Made by a program: the position numbers and the translations under genes. From Parasedimentitalea maritima (lineage in GTDB: Bacteria; Pseudomonadota; Alphaproteobacteria; Rhodobacterales; Rhodobacteraceae), in the NCBI RefSeq assembly GCF_005771405.1, contig NZ_VAUA01000002.1:310001-374000 (forward strand): a stretch of 64,000 nucleotides of DNA, written 5' to 3'. The notes under the pieces are model-generated. The model was not told the origin of the DNA. It saw only the letters and a list, made by a program, of their open reading frames with translations, and searched no databases. Each line of letters begins with the position of its first letter. The stretch's first letter is position 1. This document shows positions 17,649 through 25,889 of this stretch, piece after piece.

Positions 17649-18970
17649 TGGCGCATGCACAAAATCCCCCCGGCCTGATGATCTCCGCCCCCTCCTCAGG
17701 CACTGGCAAAACCACCGTAATGCTAGGCCTGTTGCGCGCACTAGCCGAAGACGGCTTGTCTGTGCAGCCCTTCAAATCCGGGCCTGACTATATCGACCCG
17801 GCCTTCCACCTCGCCGCCGCCAAGCGCGCCTCGTTCAACCTCGACACATGGGCGATGGACGACACGCTTCTGGATGCCGTCGCCTCACAGGCCGAGGGCG
17901 CTGAAATCTGTATCGGCGAAGGCTCGATGGGCCTATACGACGGCGTTGCCACCCGGGGCCAAACCGCCTTTGGCACCAGCGCCGAAACCGCCAAACGCAT
18001 GGGTTGGCCGGTCATTCTGGTGGTTGATGTCGGCGGTCAGGCGCAGTCTGCCGCCGCCACCGCACTCGGCTTCAAGAACTACGACCCCGAAGTCCCCTTT
18101 GCCGGCGTCATCCTGAACCGCGTCGCCAGCCCGCGCCATGAGCGGCTCACTCGGCTGGGCATGGAAAAGGCGGGCATCAAGGTGCTTGGCTCACTACCCC
18201 GCCGTGGTGACTTGACCTTGCCCGAACGCCACCTTGGCTTGATCCAGGCGGTTGAACACCCCGATCTCGAAGAAGCCATTTCAGGTTACGCAACCTTCCT
18301 GCGCGACAACGTGGACCTTGACGCAATCAAAGCTGCCGCCCTGTCTGGCCCTGCCCCAACCGCCCAGCCGCTGCCAACCCCACCCGCACAGCGCATCGCG
18401 CTGGCCCGCGACGCGGCATTCTCGTTCACCTACCCGCACCTGCTGACTGGTTGGCGCAACGCCGGGGCCGAGATCCTGCCGTTCTCTCCATTGGCAGACG
18501 AAGCCCCCGCTGCGGACGCCGATCTGGTTTGGCTCCCCGGCGGCTATCCTGAACTGCACAGCGGCACCCTCGCAGCAGCAGAAACCTACCGCGCCGGCCT
18601 ACGCAAACATGCAGAGACCAAACCTGTCCACGGCGAATGTGGTGGCTACATGGCCCTGGGCGAAGCGCTGATCGACAAGCAAGGTAACCGCCACCAGATG
18701 GCCGGGCTACTGGGACTGGTGACCTCCTACGAAAAACGTAAGTTCCATCTGGGCTATCGTCGCGCTGTTTTGGGCGCAAATATGCCCGGTTTTAAGGCAG
18801 GTTGCGCATTACGTGGGCATGAATTCCATTATTCCACCATTCTGGACGAACCGGACGCCCCATTGGCAGATGTCTTTGACGCTGACGGCAACCCCGTGCC
18901 AGAAACCGGCTCAATCAAAGGTCATGTCACTGGCACCTTCTTTCATCTGATCACCGGAGAAACCACATGA
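17648..18970 (+). CDS. cobB: hydrogenobyrinic acid a,c-diamide synthase
   Basis: CobB amidates the a and c acetate side chains using glutamine and ATP. The 440-residue protein has an N-terminal ATP-binding domain (SAPSSGTGKTT, residues 13-23; GEGSMGLYDG) and a C-terminal class I glutamine amidotransferase-like domain with the nucleophile in GECGGYMALG (about residue 330) and a late His in VTGTFFHLITG. It is the last step before cobalt insertion in the aerobic path. It overlaps cobA by four bases. Confidence 0.95.
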   Translation: MAHAQNPPGLMISAPSSGTGKTTVMLGLLRALAEDGLSVQPFKSGPDYIDPAFHLAAAKRASFNLDTWAMDDTLLDAVASQAEGAEICIGEGSMGLYDGVATRGQTAFGTSAETAKRMGWPVILVVDVGGQAQSAAATALGFKNYDPEVPFAGVILNRVASPRHERLTRLGMEKAGIKVLGSLPRRGDLTLPERHLGLIQAVEHPDLEEAISGYATFLRDNVDLDAIKAAALSGPAPTAQPLPTPPAQRIALARDAAFSFTYPHLLTGWRNAGAEILPFSPLADEAPAADADLVWLPGGYPELHSGTLAAAETYRAGLRKHAETKPVHGECGGYMALGEALIDKQGNRHQMAGLLGLVTSYEKRKFHLGYRRAVLGANMPGFKAGCALRGHEFHYSTILDEPDAPLADVFDADGNPVPETGSIKGHVTGTFFHLITGETT

Positions 18971-19689
18971 GTGGATTTGTCAGCTTTGTCTCTTCAGGCC
19001 CGGGCGATCCTGAGTTGCTGACGGTCAAGGCTGTTAAACGTCTGAAGGCCGCGGATGCTGTGCTGTTCGATGATCTGTCGTCCGGGCCGATCCTGAGCCA
19101 TGCATGTGACGACGCTGATCTGGTTGGTGTCGGCAAACGGGCCGGTCGTCCCTCTCCTAAACAAGACCACGTCAGTAAACTGCTGGTGGACTACGCCCGG
19201 TCCGGCGCCAAGGTTGTGCGGCTAAAGTCCGGCGATTCCGGTGTCTTTGGTCGGCTGGAGGAAGAAATCACAGCCCTGCGCGAGGCAGGTATCAAATACG
19301 AGGTCATTCCCGGCGTTACCGCAGCCTCAGCAGCAGCTGCGGCGGCAGGTATCCCTCTGACCCGCCGCTTGACCGCAAGACGGTTGCAATATATCACCGG
19401 CCATGACGTGACCGGAGAGCTGCCCGAGGATCTGAATCTAACCGCGCTGGCCGATGCCAATGCGACCACTGTGGTCTATATGGGCAAACGCACCTTTGCT
19501 GCGCTGGCCGAGCTACTGGTAACCCATGGGTTACCCCCCGAGACCCCGGCCATGCTGGCGCTGGCCATTTCCACCCCGGATCAGGAACTGTCGCATCACA
19601 CCGTGGGTGAGCTGCCCACACTGCTACGGGAACTCAAAACTACCGCGCCGGTGCTGATCCTCTATGGGCCTTTGGCTGACCCGGAATGA
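18967..19689 (+). CDS. cobA: uroporphyrinogen-III C-methyltransferase
   Basis: CobA (SUMT) methylates uroporphyrinogen III at C-2 and C-7 to give precorrin-2, the branch point to cobalamin and siroheme. The 240-residue protein has FVSSGPGDPELLTVKAVK at the N-terminus, then RLKSGDSGVFGRLEEEI, VIPGVTAASAAAAAAGIPLT and YITGHDVTG. There is no CysG-type dehydrogenase domain. Low homology blocks at the start (SSGPGDPE instead of VGAGPGDPE) are a minor difference. It overlaps the second DUF1636 gene by four bases. Confidence 0.93.
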   Translation: MSGFVSFVSSGPGDPELLTVKAVKRLKAADAVLFDDLSSGPILSHACDDADLVGVGKRAGRPSPKQDHVSKLLVDYARSGAKVVRLKSGDSGVFGRLEEEITALREAGIKYEVIPGVTAASAAAAAAGIPLTRRLTARRLQYITGHDVTGELPEDLNLTALADANATTVVYMGKRTFAALAELLVTHGLPPETPAMLALAISTPDQELSHHTVGELPTLLRELKTTAPVLILYGPLADPE

Positions 19690-20021
19690 CCATCCCAACC
19701 CTGACCCTGTGCCGCACCTGCCGAGACGCTGATCCGACTCTGCCGGAACAATTGCGCGAGGCCATTACCGGAGCAGGGCTGGACGTCAAACTACAACAAG
19801 TTGACTGCATGTCCGGCTGCAAACGCCCACAAACCCTGTCGGTGCGCCAAGCCGGCAAGACCGCCTATTTGTTTGGCGAGGTTTTAACAGCGGATATTCC
19901 CGACATCCTGACCTTTCTGCGCCTGTTCGCCGAGACCAAGGACGGCAACCTTGCCGATGCTCGCCCAATCAGTGGGTTGCGGTTCAAGGCCATCGCCCGA
20001 ATCCCTGCGGACATCGACTAG
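19686..20021 (+). CDS. DUF1636 family metal-binding protein, second copy
   Basis: A 111-residue paralogue of the protein at 6497-6871, with the same cysteine plan: CRTC near the N-terminus and CMSGCKRP mid-protein, and a similar C-terminal ending FKAIARIP (compare FRKQSIARIP in the first copy). The third Cys of the CKRGC motif is replaced by Pro (CKRPQ), so the metal ligand set may differ. It is the last gene of the long operon, coupled to cobA by a four-base overlap. Confidence 0.82.
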   Translation: MTIPTLTLCRTCRDADPTLPEQLREAITGAGLDVKLQQVDCMSGCKRPQTLSVRQAGKTAYLFGEVLTADIPDILTFLRLFAETKDGNLADARPISGLRFKAIARIPADID

Positions 20022-20057
20022 CATCACTTCTTTGTCTGGGTCGCTTGCGGCCCGGAC

Positions 20058-20088
20058 ATGCGCCTGCCCGCCCCAAGGCGGGCGCATT
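20058..20088 (+). terminator. GC-rich hairpin after the cob operon
   Basis: GCCCGCC (20065-20071) pairs with GGCGGGC (20077-20083) across a short loop, extended by ATGC/GCAT with a bulge. It follows the second DUF1636 gene by about 37 bases. No T-run follows, so it is either a weak intrinsic or a Rho-assisted stop before riboswitch 2. Confidence 0.45.
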
Positions 20089-20204
20089 CTGCGCCCACCC
20101 GCGCAGTTGCACGTCCTATGTGACGAGTTGAGTTGCATTAAGTCGCAACAACCCTCCCAAACCGTCGGTTTCAAACTTGACCCCCCGATACCCAATAAGG
20201 CACA

Positions 20205-20402
20205 TTGGCATTATATGGTGTCCGCACAGCGCAAAGCGTTAGGACTGAAACGGGAATGAGGAACGGCGGACCCAATTGCGGCGTCGAGACCTCAACCGCC
20301 CCCGCGACTGTGAGTGGCGAGCGGCTTTCCAAACCACTGTCGGGCAACTGCCCGGTGGGAAGGGGAAAGTTGGCTGTGACCCACGAGTCAGGAGACCGGC
20401 CA
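20205..20402 (+). ncRNA. cobalamin (AdoCbl) riboswitch 2
   Basis: A second cobalamin riboswitch precedes cbtB. Recognisable parts are the 5' segment TGGTGTCC followed by ACTGAAACGGGAAT, CCGCCCCCGCGACTGTGA, the core CCACTG with GTGGGAAGG, and the closing block CACGAGTCAGGAGACCGGCC just before the cbtB leader. It reads on the + strand and should lower cobalt uptake when cobalamin is plentiful. The CbtB start lies about 50 bases downstream, preceded by AAGGAG. Confidence 0.9.
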
Positions 20403-20450
20403 TGTGGAACGCAATTGATGCCGTCGGGTGTGACGGTAAGGAGAGATGAT

Positions 20451-20621
20451 ATGACGACTAAAACACTGAACGCTTCCGCCGCTGGCCTTGGTTTTCTGCC
20501 AGCCGTATTCGCAATCGTTCTGGGCCTGGGTGTTGTTACCCTGACTGGCCACGTACAGGCAGCCGCCCTGCATGACGCCGCGCATGACGTGCGTCACGCA
20601 ACTGGCTTCCCCTGCCACTAA
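20451..20621 (+). CDS. cbtB: CbtB, small cobalt transport subunit
   Basis: A 56-residue single-span membrane protein. The hydrophobic segment (about residues 15-38) is followed by a His-rich end HDAAHDVRHATGFPCH, the diagnostic CbtB C-terminus thought to bind cobalt outside the membrane. CbtB acts with CbtA in cobalt uptake; the mechanism is not known. The ATG at 20451 is preceded by AAGGAG and is chosen over upstream frame positions that lie in the riboswitch. CbtA follows four bases later. Confidence 0.92.
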   Translation: MTTKTLNASAAGLGFLPAVFAIVLGLGVVTLTGHVQAAALHDAAHDVRHATGFPCH

Positions 20622-20625
20622 GCAG

Positions 20626-21318
20626 ATGTACACCCGAATTTTGACCAGCGCGTTGTTCGCTGGTGCTGCAGCAGGGCTGATTGCCGCCCTGCTGCAGTTG
20701 GTATTTGTGCAGCCTGTTCTGCTCCACGCCGAGCTTTATGAGTCCGGTGAACTGGTGCATTTCGGCGGCACACCTGTTTCTGCACATCCCGAACTGCCGG
20801 GTTTTGACCTGATGCGTGATAGTCTCAGCATCGTGTTCACCATGCTGACCTATACAGGTTACACGCTGGTGATGGTGGCGCTGATGTCCATGGCCGAAGG
20901 TCGTGGGGCCGCGATCAATGCGCGTACCGGCCTGATCTGGGGCATCGCAGGTTTCATCGCCTTTCACCTAGCACCGGGGTTCACCCTGGCACCCGAAGTT
21001 CCGGGTGTTGCTGCTGCTGATGTTGGCGACCGGCAAGTCTGGTGGACTGCAACAGTGGCAACTGCTGGTGCAGCCATGTGGTTGATTGCCTATGGTGGCA
21101 ACAAGATCAGCTACCTGATTGCTGTTGCGCTGCTTATGGCACCGCACCTGATCGGTGCACCCGAGCCTGACAGCTTCTCAGGTCCGGTACCAACCGAGAT
21201 CGGCGCTCTGTTTGCCGCCCGCGCCTTTGGCGTTGGTCTGGCCGCATGGGCCCTGGTGGGCACCTTTGCTGGATACTTCTGGCAGACCGAAGGTGAACGA
21301 GCCGAGGCCTCAGCCTAA
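20626..21318 (+). CDS. cbtA: CbtA cobalt transporter subunit
   Basis: A 230-residue inner-membrane protein with about five predicted transmembrane segments. The start MYTRILTSALFAGAAAGLIA and the loop LVHFGG are typical of CbtA, as is GFIAFHLAPGFTLAPEVPG with a membrane His. CbtA and CbtB are predicted to form a cobalt importer and are usually riboswitch-controlled, as here. The ATG at 20626 follows the cbtB stop by four bases. Confidence 0.92.
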   Translation: MYTRILTSALFAGAAAGLIAALLQLVFVQPVLLHAELYESGELVHFGGTPVSAHPELPGFDLMRDSLSIVFTMLTYTGYTLVMVALMSMAEGRGAAINARTGLIWGIAGFIAFHLAPGFTLAPEVPGVAAADVGDRQVWWTATVATAGAAMWLIAYGGNKISYLIAVALLMAPHLIGAPEPDSFSGPVPTEIGALFAARAFGVGLAAWALVGTFAGYFWQTEGERAEASA

Positions 21319-21326
21319 TCAAAGCT

Positions 21327-21362
21327 CCCTCCCCCTTCGCCATAACTGGCGGAGGGGTTTTC
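21327..21362 (+). terminator. hairpin with short T-run after cbtA
   Basis: A C-rich arm ending CGCCA pairs with TGGCG and a G-rich arm GAGGGG, followed by TTTT. The stem has an internal mismatch of two bases. It lies nine bases after the cbtA stop and before the His-rich gene, so it may partly separate the two. Confidence 0.5.
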
Positions 21363-21379
21363 ATTCATGAGGAAGAAGA

Positions 21380-21880
21380 ATGTCCCGCCCTCTCGCACTA
21401 TTTGCCATTGGCCTGATTTTTGGTGGCGCAGCTGGATTTGTCATAGCCGCCGGAAACGGTGTTACCTTTACTGGCCATGATCACAACGATCCTGCCCAAC
21501 ATGGTGGCGACGAAAGCCACGCGGAAATGTCCAGTCACGACCATGCCGCTGCGGTGAACCTGCCCGCAGGGGAAAATGCCCCCGGTCTGGAAGTCAAAGT
21601 CACCAAGGATCCGATGGCCGGTTGGAACCTGCACGTCATGCCGCAGAACTTCCGCTTTTCACCTGAAAACGCTTCGAAAGAGGATGTCGACGGTGAAGGC
21701 CATGCGCATGTCTACATCAATGGTACCAAACTCGGCCGCCTGTACGGTAACTGGCTGCACATCGGTGACCTGCCCAAGGGCAACGTCGAAGTGAAAGTCT
21801 CGCTGAACGCCAACAGCCACAGCGCATTGCTGGTTGATGGTGCACCGATCGAAGCCTCGGTTTCGCTGTTGGTCGAGTAA
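21380..21880 (+). CDS. His-rich membrane-anchored protein of unknown function
   Basis: I do not recognise this 166-residue protein by family name. It has an N-terminal hydrophobic anchor or signal (residues 5-24, ALFAIGLIFGGAAGFVIAAG), then a His/Asp-rich linker (GHDHNDPAQHGGDESH, SSHDHAA), and a C-terminal beta-rich domain with GHAHVYINGTKLGRLYG and LNANSHSALL. The His clusters suggest periplasmic metal binding. Its position between cbtA and cobF suggests cobalt storage or delivery, which is inference. The ATG at 21380 has AGGAAGAA upstream. Confidence 0.7.
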   Translation: MSRPLALFAIGLIFGGAAGFVIAAGNGVTFTGHDHNDPAQHGGDESHAEMSSHDHAAAVNLPAGENAPGLEVKVTKDPMAGWNLHVMPQNFRFSPENASKEDVDGEGHAHVYINGTKLGRLYGNWLHIGDLPKGNVEVKVSLNANSHSALLVDGAPIEASVSLLVE

Positions 21881-21900
21881 CGGCCAAGTTTAAAACACGT

Positions 21901-21922
21901 CACGGCCCTTTATCGGGCCGTG
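21901..21922 (+). terminator. 8-bp hairpin between the His-rich gene and cobF
   Basis: CACGGCCC (21901-21908) pairs with GGGCCGTG (21915-21922) across a six-base loop. No T-run follows, so it may be an attenuator or processing site rather than a full terminator, and cobF may share the upstream transcript. Confidence 0.45.
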
Positions 21923-21942
21923 TACTACTTCTGGAGCTTTCT

Positions 21943-22692
21943 ATGATCGACCTGACCCTGATTGGCATCGGCACCGGCAACCCACAGCACCTGACGTTGC
22001 AGGCCATTGAGGCCCTGAACGCTGTAGATCTGATCCTGATCCCCAACAAGGGCGCGGGCAAGGATGATCTGGCAGGCCTACGTCGCGAGATCTGCGATCA
22101 GGTGATCCGGAACCCGGATGTCAAAATCACTGAGTTCGACCTTCCCACGCGCGACCCCAAAACCACCGACTACCGTCAGCGCGTGGACGATTGGCACGAC
22201 GCCATTGCAAGGGTTTGGGCAGATAAGATCGCCACCCACCTGCCCCAAGGTGGCAAAGTTGGTTTCCTGGTCTGGGGTGACCCCTCGCTCTATGACAGCA
22301 CCATGCGTATTGCCGATCGTTTGCAGCGTCAGCAAAAGATCAATCTGTCTGTAGTTCCTGGTATCACCTCGATTCAGGCCCTGACGGCCAGCCACGCTAT
22401 CCCGGTGAATGAAATCGGCGCGCCGTTCACCATCACCACCGGCCGTCAGCTTCGCGATCATGGCTGGCCCGACAGCGCTGACACACTGGTGGTCATGCTG
22501 GACGGAGAATGCTCGTTCCAGAGCATTGAGGCCGCAGACACTCATATCTGGTGGTCGGCCTATGCTGGCATGCCCGAAGAGATCCTGATCTCTGGCTCAT
22601 TGAGTGATGTAAGCCAGCGCATTGTGGACACCCGCGCCGCAGCCCGAGCCGACCATGGCTGGATTATGGATATCTACCTGCTGCGCCGGTAG
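21943..22692 (+). CDS. cobF: precorrin-6A synthase (deacetylating)
   Basis: CobF removes the acetyl group and methylates C-1 of precorrin-5 to give precorrin-6A. The 249-residue class III methyltransferase starts MIDLTLIGIGTGNPQHLTLQ and has VGFLVWGDPSLYDSTMRIAD, VVPGITSIQAL and MLDGECSFQS, which identify CobF. It is split from the main cob operon and lies downstream of the cobalt transport genes, completing the aerobic set in this window. Confidence 0.95.
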   Translation: MIDLTLIGIGTGNPQHLTLQAIEALNAVDLILIPNKGAGKDDLAGLRREICDQVIRNPDVKITEFDLPTRDPKTTDYRQRVDDWHDAIARVWADKIATHLPQGGKVGFLVWGDPSLYDSTMRIADRLQRQQKINLSVVPGITSIQALTASHAIPVNEIGAPFTITTGRQLRDHGWPDSADTLVVMLDGECSFQSIEAADTHIWWSAYAGMPEEILISGSLSDVSQRIVDTRAAARADHGWIMDIYLLRR

Positions 22693-22812
22693 CGCTCTGC
22701 GATCCTTGCCCTAAGTCAACGCCTGCGCTTCCATCATCAGTCCGCAACTTGACAGAGCCGATATCTCCTTCAATCCTTATTGGGTAGTAATTCATCGACC
22801 AATAGGACAGCC

Positions 22813-23199
22813 ATGGCCAACCCAGATACAACGCCGGTAAAATGTACTCGACTTTATGCTGATCCGGCAGGAGAAAGCCATTTCGAAGAAATTGAGTTTA
22901 ACCTGAGTTCAGTCCAATACGCGCCCCCAGCCCCAGCACTGGATATTTCTGAACCTACAGCCGCGAGCAGTTTTTTCTGGCTAAGGTTTCCCAGAGACTG
23001 GACCGATGCCGCCCATCCCTCGCCGAGCAGACAGTTGTTCATAGTGATTGAGGGCAAAGTCGAAGGTTGGACCAGCGGTGGTGAAACGCGCGTGTTTGGG
23101 CCCGGTGATCGTTTACTGATGGAAGACACATCCGGCAAAGGTCATGGAGCAAGGCCGCTGCAAGGTGAAGCCCTGGCCATTGTGGTGGTGCTGCAATAG
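22813..23199 (+). CDS. small cupin-like protein
   Basis: A 128-residue protein with a single predicted cupin barrel: LFIVIEGKVEGWTSGGETR followed by FGPGDRLLMEDTSGKGHGA. The pattern (G-x-hydrophobic-D-then GKGHG) resembles small cupin proteins used in binding or sensing; no enzyme activity can be assigned. The start at 22813 follows ACAG, with a poor ribosome binding site. It is a lone gene 120 bases after cobF with no visible partner. Confidence 0.7.
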   Translation: MANPDTTPVKCTRLYADPAGESHFEEIEFNLSSVQYAPPAPALDISEPTAASSFFWLRFPRDWTDAAHPSPSRQLFIVIEGKVEGWTSGGETRVFGPGDRLLMEDTSGKGHGARPLQGEALAIVVVLQ

Positions 23200-23364
23200 C
23201 GGCCCCTGAACTGCACCGAATACAGGCCGACATCTCTTCTTTTCGTCCTGAATGTTCGGAACACCTTTCGTTCACGGAAGTGGATTCAACTGGGGCTAAC
23301 GGCTTGCGGCGTACTTGTGTTCACGTTATGTTCACGTCAAAATGGCACCTTGAAAGGATATCAC

Positions 23365-23769
23365 GTGATCAACGGAAGCTGCCTTTGCGGCACTGTAAAA
23401 TTTCAAATCTCGGGCGAGCCGTCGTCATTGAGCTACTGCCACTGCTCCCGGTGCCGCAAATCGGCAGGCGTGTTTTCTGCGGTGTTAATCGGCAAGGCTG
23501 ACGACCTGTCGATCACGCAAGGAGAGGATGCGATTGCCCGGTTCATGCCAGAAACGGACGCCAAGTTTGAACGCTGCTTTTGCAAGACATGCGGCACCTC
23601 ACTCGGCGACATGGCGTCCGGGGATTACTATGTGGTTGCGGCCTCTGCTCTGGATGATGATCCCAAGATACGGCCAACCGTTCACATCCACACCGCGTCA
23701 AAACCTGACTGGTATGAAATCGTTGATGACCTGAAGAAGTTTGACGGCGATTATATCCCTGAGGCTTGA
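23365..23769 (+). CDS. GFA-family protein (glutathione-dependent formaldehyde-activating domain)
   Basis: A 134-residue protein of the GFA/CENP-V family. Zinc ligands are seen as CLC near the start, CHCSRCRKSAG, and CFCKTCGTSLG. Most GFA proteins are of unknown function; formaldehyde adduct formation is proven for few. I chose the GTG at 23365 because AAAGGA lies seven bases upstream and the conserved sequence starts at INGSCLCGTVKF; upstream in-frame ATG residues precede it with no ribosome site. Confidence 0.85.
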   Translation: MINGSCLCGTVKFQISGEPSSLSYCHCSRCRKSAGVFSAVLIGKADDLSITQGEDAIARFMPETDAKFERCFCKTCGTSLGDMASGDYYVVAASALDDDPKIRPTVHIHTASKPDWYEIVDDLKKFDGDYIPEA

Positions 23770-23796
23770 GCCGCAGCGATAGTCGCAAACCCCGAT

Positions 23797-23835
23797 GGCA
23801 GCTTGTAAAACCAACCGGTGGTTTTACAAGCTGCC
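23797..23835. terminator. perfect 17-bp hairpin between convergent genes
   Basis: GGCAGCTTGTAAAACCA (23797-23813) pairs perfectly with TGGTTTTACAAGCTGCC (23819-23835) across a five-base loop. It lies between convergent genes (GFA and MBL) and could terminate transcription in both directions. It lacks a long T-run on either side. Confidence 0.7.
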
Positions 23836-23843
23836 AAATAGCT

Positions 23844-24623
23844 TTAGACTATACCTTTCCCCTTGCCGTACCAGTCCCCTTGTTCAACTCGAATTGCGCT
23901 GTCTAGCAGGCCGGCAAAGGCAATAGGGTCCTGGCTCCCACCGTCTTTGCCGCGATAATGATAAGGGATGACCACGGATGGCTTAAACTCGTTCACCGCA
24001 CTGGCAGCGGCCTTGATATCCATCGTAAACGGCAGGTTCATGCACAACAGCGCAACGTCAATATCTTTCAACGCCCTCATTTCGGGTACATCTTCCGTAT
24101 CGGCAGACAGATACAGGCGCATACCTCCAATCGTCAGGACATATCCGTTGTCGCGCCCTTTGGGGTGAAACTTCAATCGACCTTCGGTGGTGTTGTAGGC
24201 TGCAACTGCTTCAATCCCTATTGGGCCAAATCTGGTGGTATCCGCGTTGCCAATGACCTCTGCTCGATCCGCCAATTCACCCGTCATTTTGTCGTACGCG
24301 CCCTTATTTGAGATCAGTGTTGTCCCTTCGCGCATTACTGCAGCCAGTGTTTCATTGTTCAGGTGATCACCGTGATGGTGCGTGATCAGCACGAGATCGG
24401 CAGGCGGCAAGTCCGCATACTGTGCTGGATCCTCTACTGGATCTGCGTAGATCACACCCATCGGGGTTTCGATAACAAGGGAGGCATGCGAAACGGGTGT
24501 CAAACGAACAGCGCCATCAGCAAACTGCAAATCATGTCCACTTGCATTTGCGAGACAGGGCAACACAGAAATTGTCCCAGCTGCGGCTACTGTGGACTGC
24601 AAAAACATACGTCGGGAAAACAT
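23844..24623 (-). CDS. MBL-fold metal-dependent hydrolase, Tat-exported
   Basis: A 259-residue metallo-beta-lactamase-fold protein. The N-terminus has a twin-arginine motif (SRRMFLQS) with a hydrophobic stretch to about residue 25, so export as a folded metalloprotein is likely. The metal motif HHHGDH appears in VLITHHHGDHLNNETL, followed by the UlaG-like LSADTEDVPE and late VVIPYHY. Substrate is not known; UlaG-type lactonase or phosphodiesterase chemistry is possible. The ATG at 24623 has GGAGG upstream. Confidence 0.8.
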   Translation of the reverse strand: MFSRRMFLQSTVAAAGTISVLPCLANASGHDLQFADGAVRLTPVSHASLVIETPMGVIYADPVEDPAQYADLPPADLVLITHHHGDHLNNETLAAVMREGTTLISNKGAYDKMTGELADRAEVIGNADTTRFGPIGIEAVAAYNTTEGRLKFHPKGRDNGYVLTIGGMRLYLSADTEDVPEMRALKDIDVALLCMNLPFTMDIKAAASAVNEFKPSVVIPYHYRGKDGGSQDPIAFAGLLDSAIRVEQGDWYGKGKGIV

Positions 24624-24870
24624 ATCTACCTCCGGTTTGGGGTCAGGAAATTCAGCCTTGGACGAGGTGGTAAGTCACGAACTCAGCTGAGTTGCGACTG
24701 GTTTAATGTCATGTCTAATCAAGCGGGCTTGTGCCTGGAGAAAAATGGGCACGAACCAATGTTGGGCCATCATACTACAAATCTGGGTCTTTCGATAGCT
24801 AGACCATGGTAACGAATGAGACAGGCCACAAACATCATTTCCTTTCAATACCCGGCCTTCGTCATATTTG

Positions 24871-25800
24871 TCAGCGCTCTTTGACAATCCGGTTGGCCAG
24901 AACACCGATCCCCTCAATCTCGAGCTCAAACTGATCTGCGGGGTTCAGACGTCTGCCTGTTTCCATCCCACAACCTGTCCCCACAGCCCCAGAGCCGATA
25001 AGCTCACCTGGGTAAATCGTTTCCGACGCAGAAATATGGGCAAGGATGGCACCAAAATCATGCTGCATATCCCGGCTGTTGCCTCCGCCCCAATGCTCTC
25101 CGTTCACGCGCACTTGCATTTCCAATGCGGCTGGATGCAGCACCTCGTCCGCAGTTAGAATATAGGGACCGATGATGTTACCTGTATCAAAATCCTTGCC
25201 CTTGGCCGGCCCCAGCTGACCCGCCATTTCCGCCATCTGCGCATCGCGCGCTGAGATGTCATTCAGGATTGTATAACCAAAAATATGGTCAGGTGCTTGC
25301 TCCTGCGTGATGTCTTTACCCTGCTTGCCGATAACAATCGCCAGCTCCAGTTCAAGATCCAGATGTTCTGCGTAGTGCGGCCAGATCACGTCAGCCCCAT
25401 GCCCGACAAAAGACATCCGATTGCCCTTGTAGTAAATCGGCTGCCGATACCAGACCTTTGGAATGGAGAACCCCCGACCGGTCAGCCGTTCAGCAGCCGC
25501 AAAGCTATTTTCCAAGTGTTTTTTGAAGGCCAGACAATCGCGATACTGCACCGGTAAGATTGGTGGCAGAAACGAAACCTCTTCAACATGCAGACAGGCG
25601 GCTCCGGGTGCAAGATCAAGCAAGGCAGTGGCCTGTGCAAGCCCTTGCTCACCGCTGTGGATCAGAGAAAGCATATCAGCAAAGGCAGTAGGATCCTGTT
25701 CCAGAAACGTGGCTGACTGCGCCAAGTCCAGTAACGTTCCACGCTCCATCACGGCAACAACGCGGGGTTTGCCATCATACATCACTGTTGCTAGTCGCAA
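24871..25800 (-). CDS. fumarylacetoacetate hydrolase family protein
   Basis: A 309-residue FAH-family enzyme, a Mg2+-dependent hydrolase or decarboxylase acting on 1,3-diketo acids or acylpyruvates. The metal site is seen in LDLELELAIVIGKQGKDI, with FGYTILNDISARDAQ and KGKDFDTGNIIGPYI. The TTG at 25800 is used because AAGGAGGAG lies six bases upstream; no better start is nearby. It lies 90 bases after the EamA gene on the same strand, so it may be the end of the phosphonate-linked unit. No phosphonate role is known for it. Confidence 0.82.
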   Translation of the reverse strand: MRLATVMYDGKPRVVAVMERGTLLDLAQSATFLEQDPTAFADMLSLIHSGEQGLAQATALLDLAPGAACLHVEEVSFLPPILPVQYRDCLAFKKHLENSFAAAERLTGRGFSIPKVWYRQPIYYKGNRMSFVGHGADVIWPHYAEHLDLELELAIVIGKQGKDITQEQAPDHIFGYTILNDISARDAQMAEMAGQLGPAKGKDFDTGNIIGPYILTADEVLHPAALEMQVRVNGEHWGGGNSRDMQHDFGAILAHISASETIYPGELIGSGAVGTGCGMETGRRLNPADQFELEIEGIGVLANRIVKER

Positions 25801-25889
25801 GGCGCTCCTCCTTGTTCAACCGGCTTGTTCGTTCCGGTGTCCCATTGAAACTACAACGGAATCCAAGAGGCGCCACTCTTTTTGCTAAG

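Noticed and set aside
17648-18970. Possible CobQ/CbiP in place of CobB
   Set aside because: The 440-residue length and the GECGGYMALG motif near the C-terminal third fit CobB/CbiA; CobQ is usually nearer 480-500 residues with a different order of motifs.
20205-20450. Open frame upstream of cbtB continuing through the leader
   Set aside because: It covers riboswitch 2; CbtB proteins are about 56 residues and the ATG at 20451 has AAGGAG.
22078-22545. 155-residue minus-strand frame inside cobF
   Set aside because: It is antisense to a clear cobF with conserved motifs; shadow frames of this size are common in GC-rich genes.
24363-24812. 149-residue + strand frame overlapping the MBL gene start and the gap
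   Set aside because: It overlaps the Tat signal and the metal motif region of a well-supported gene, has no recognisable family and no ribosome site.
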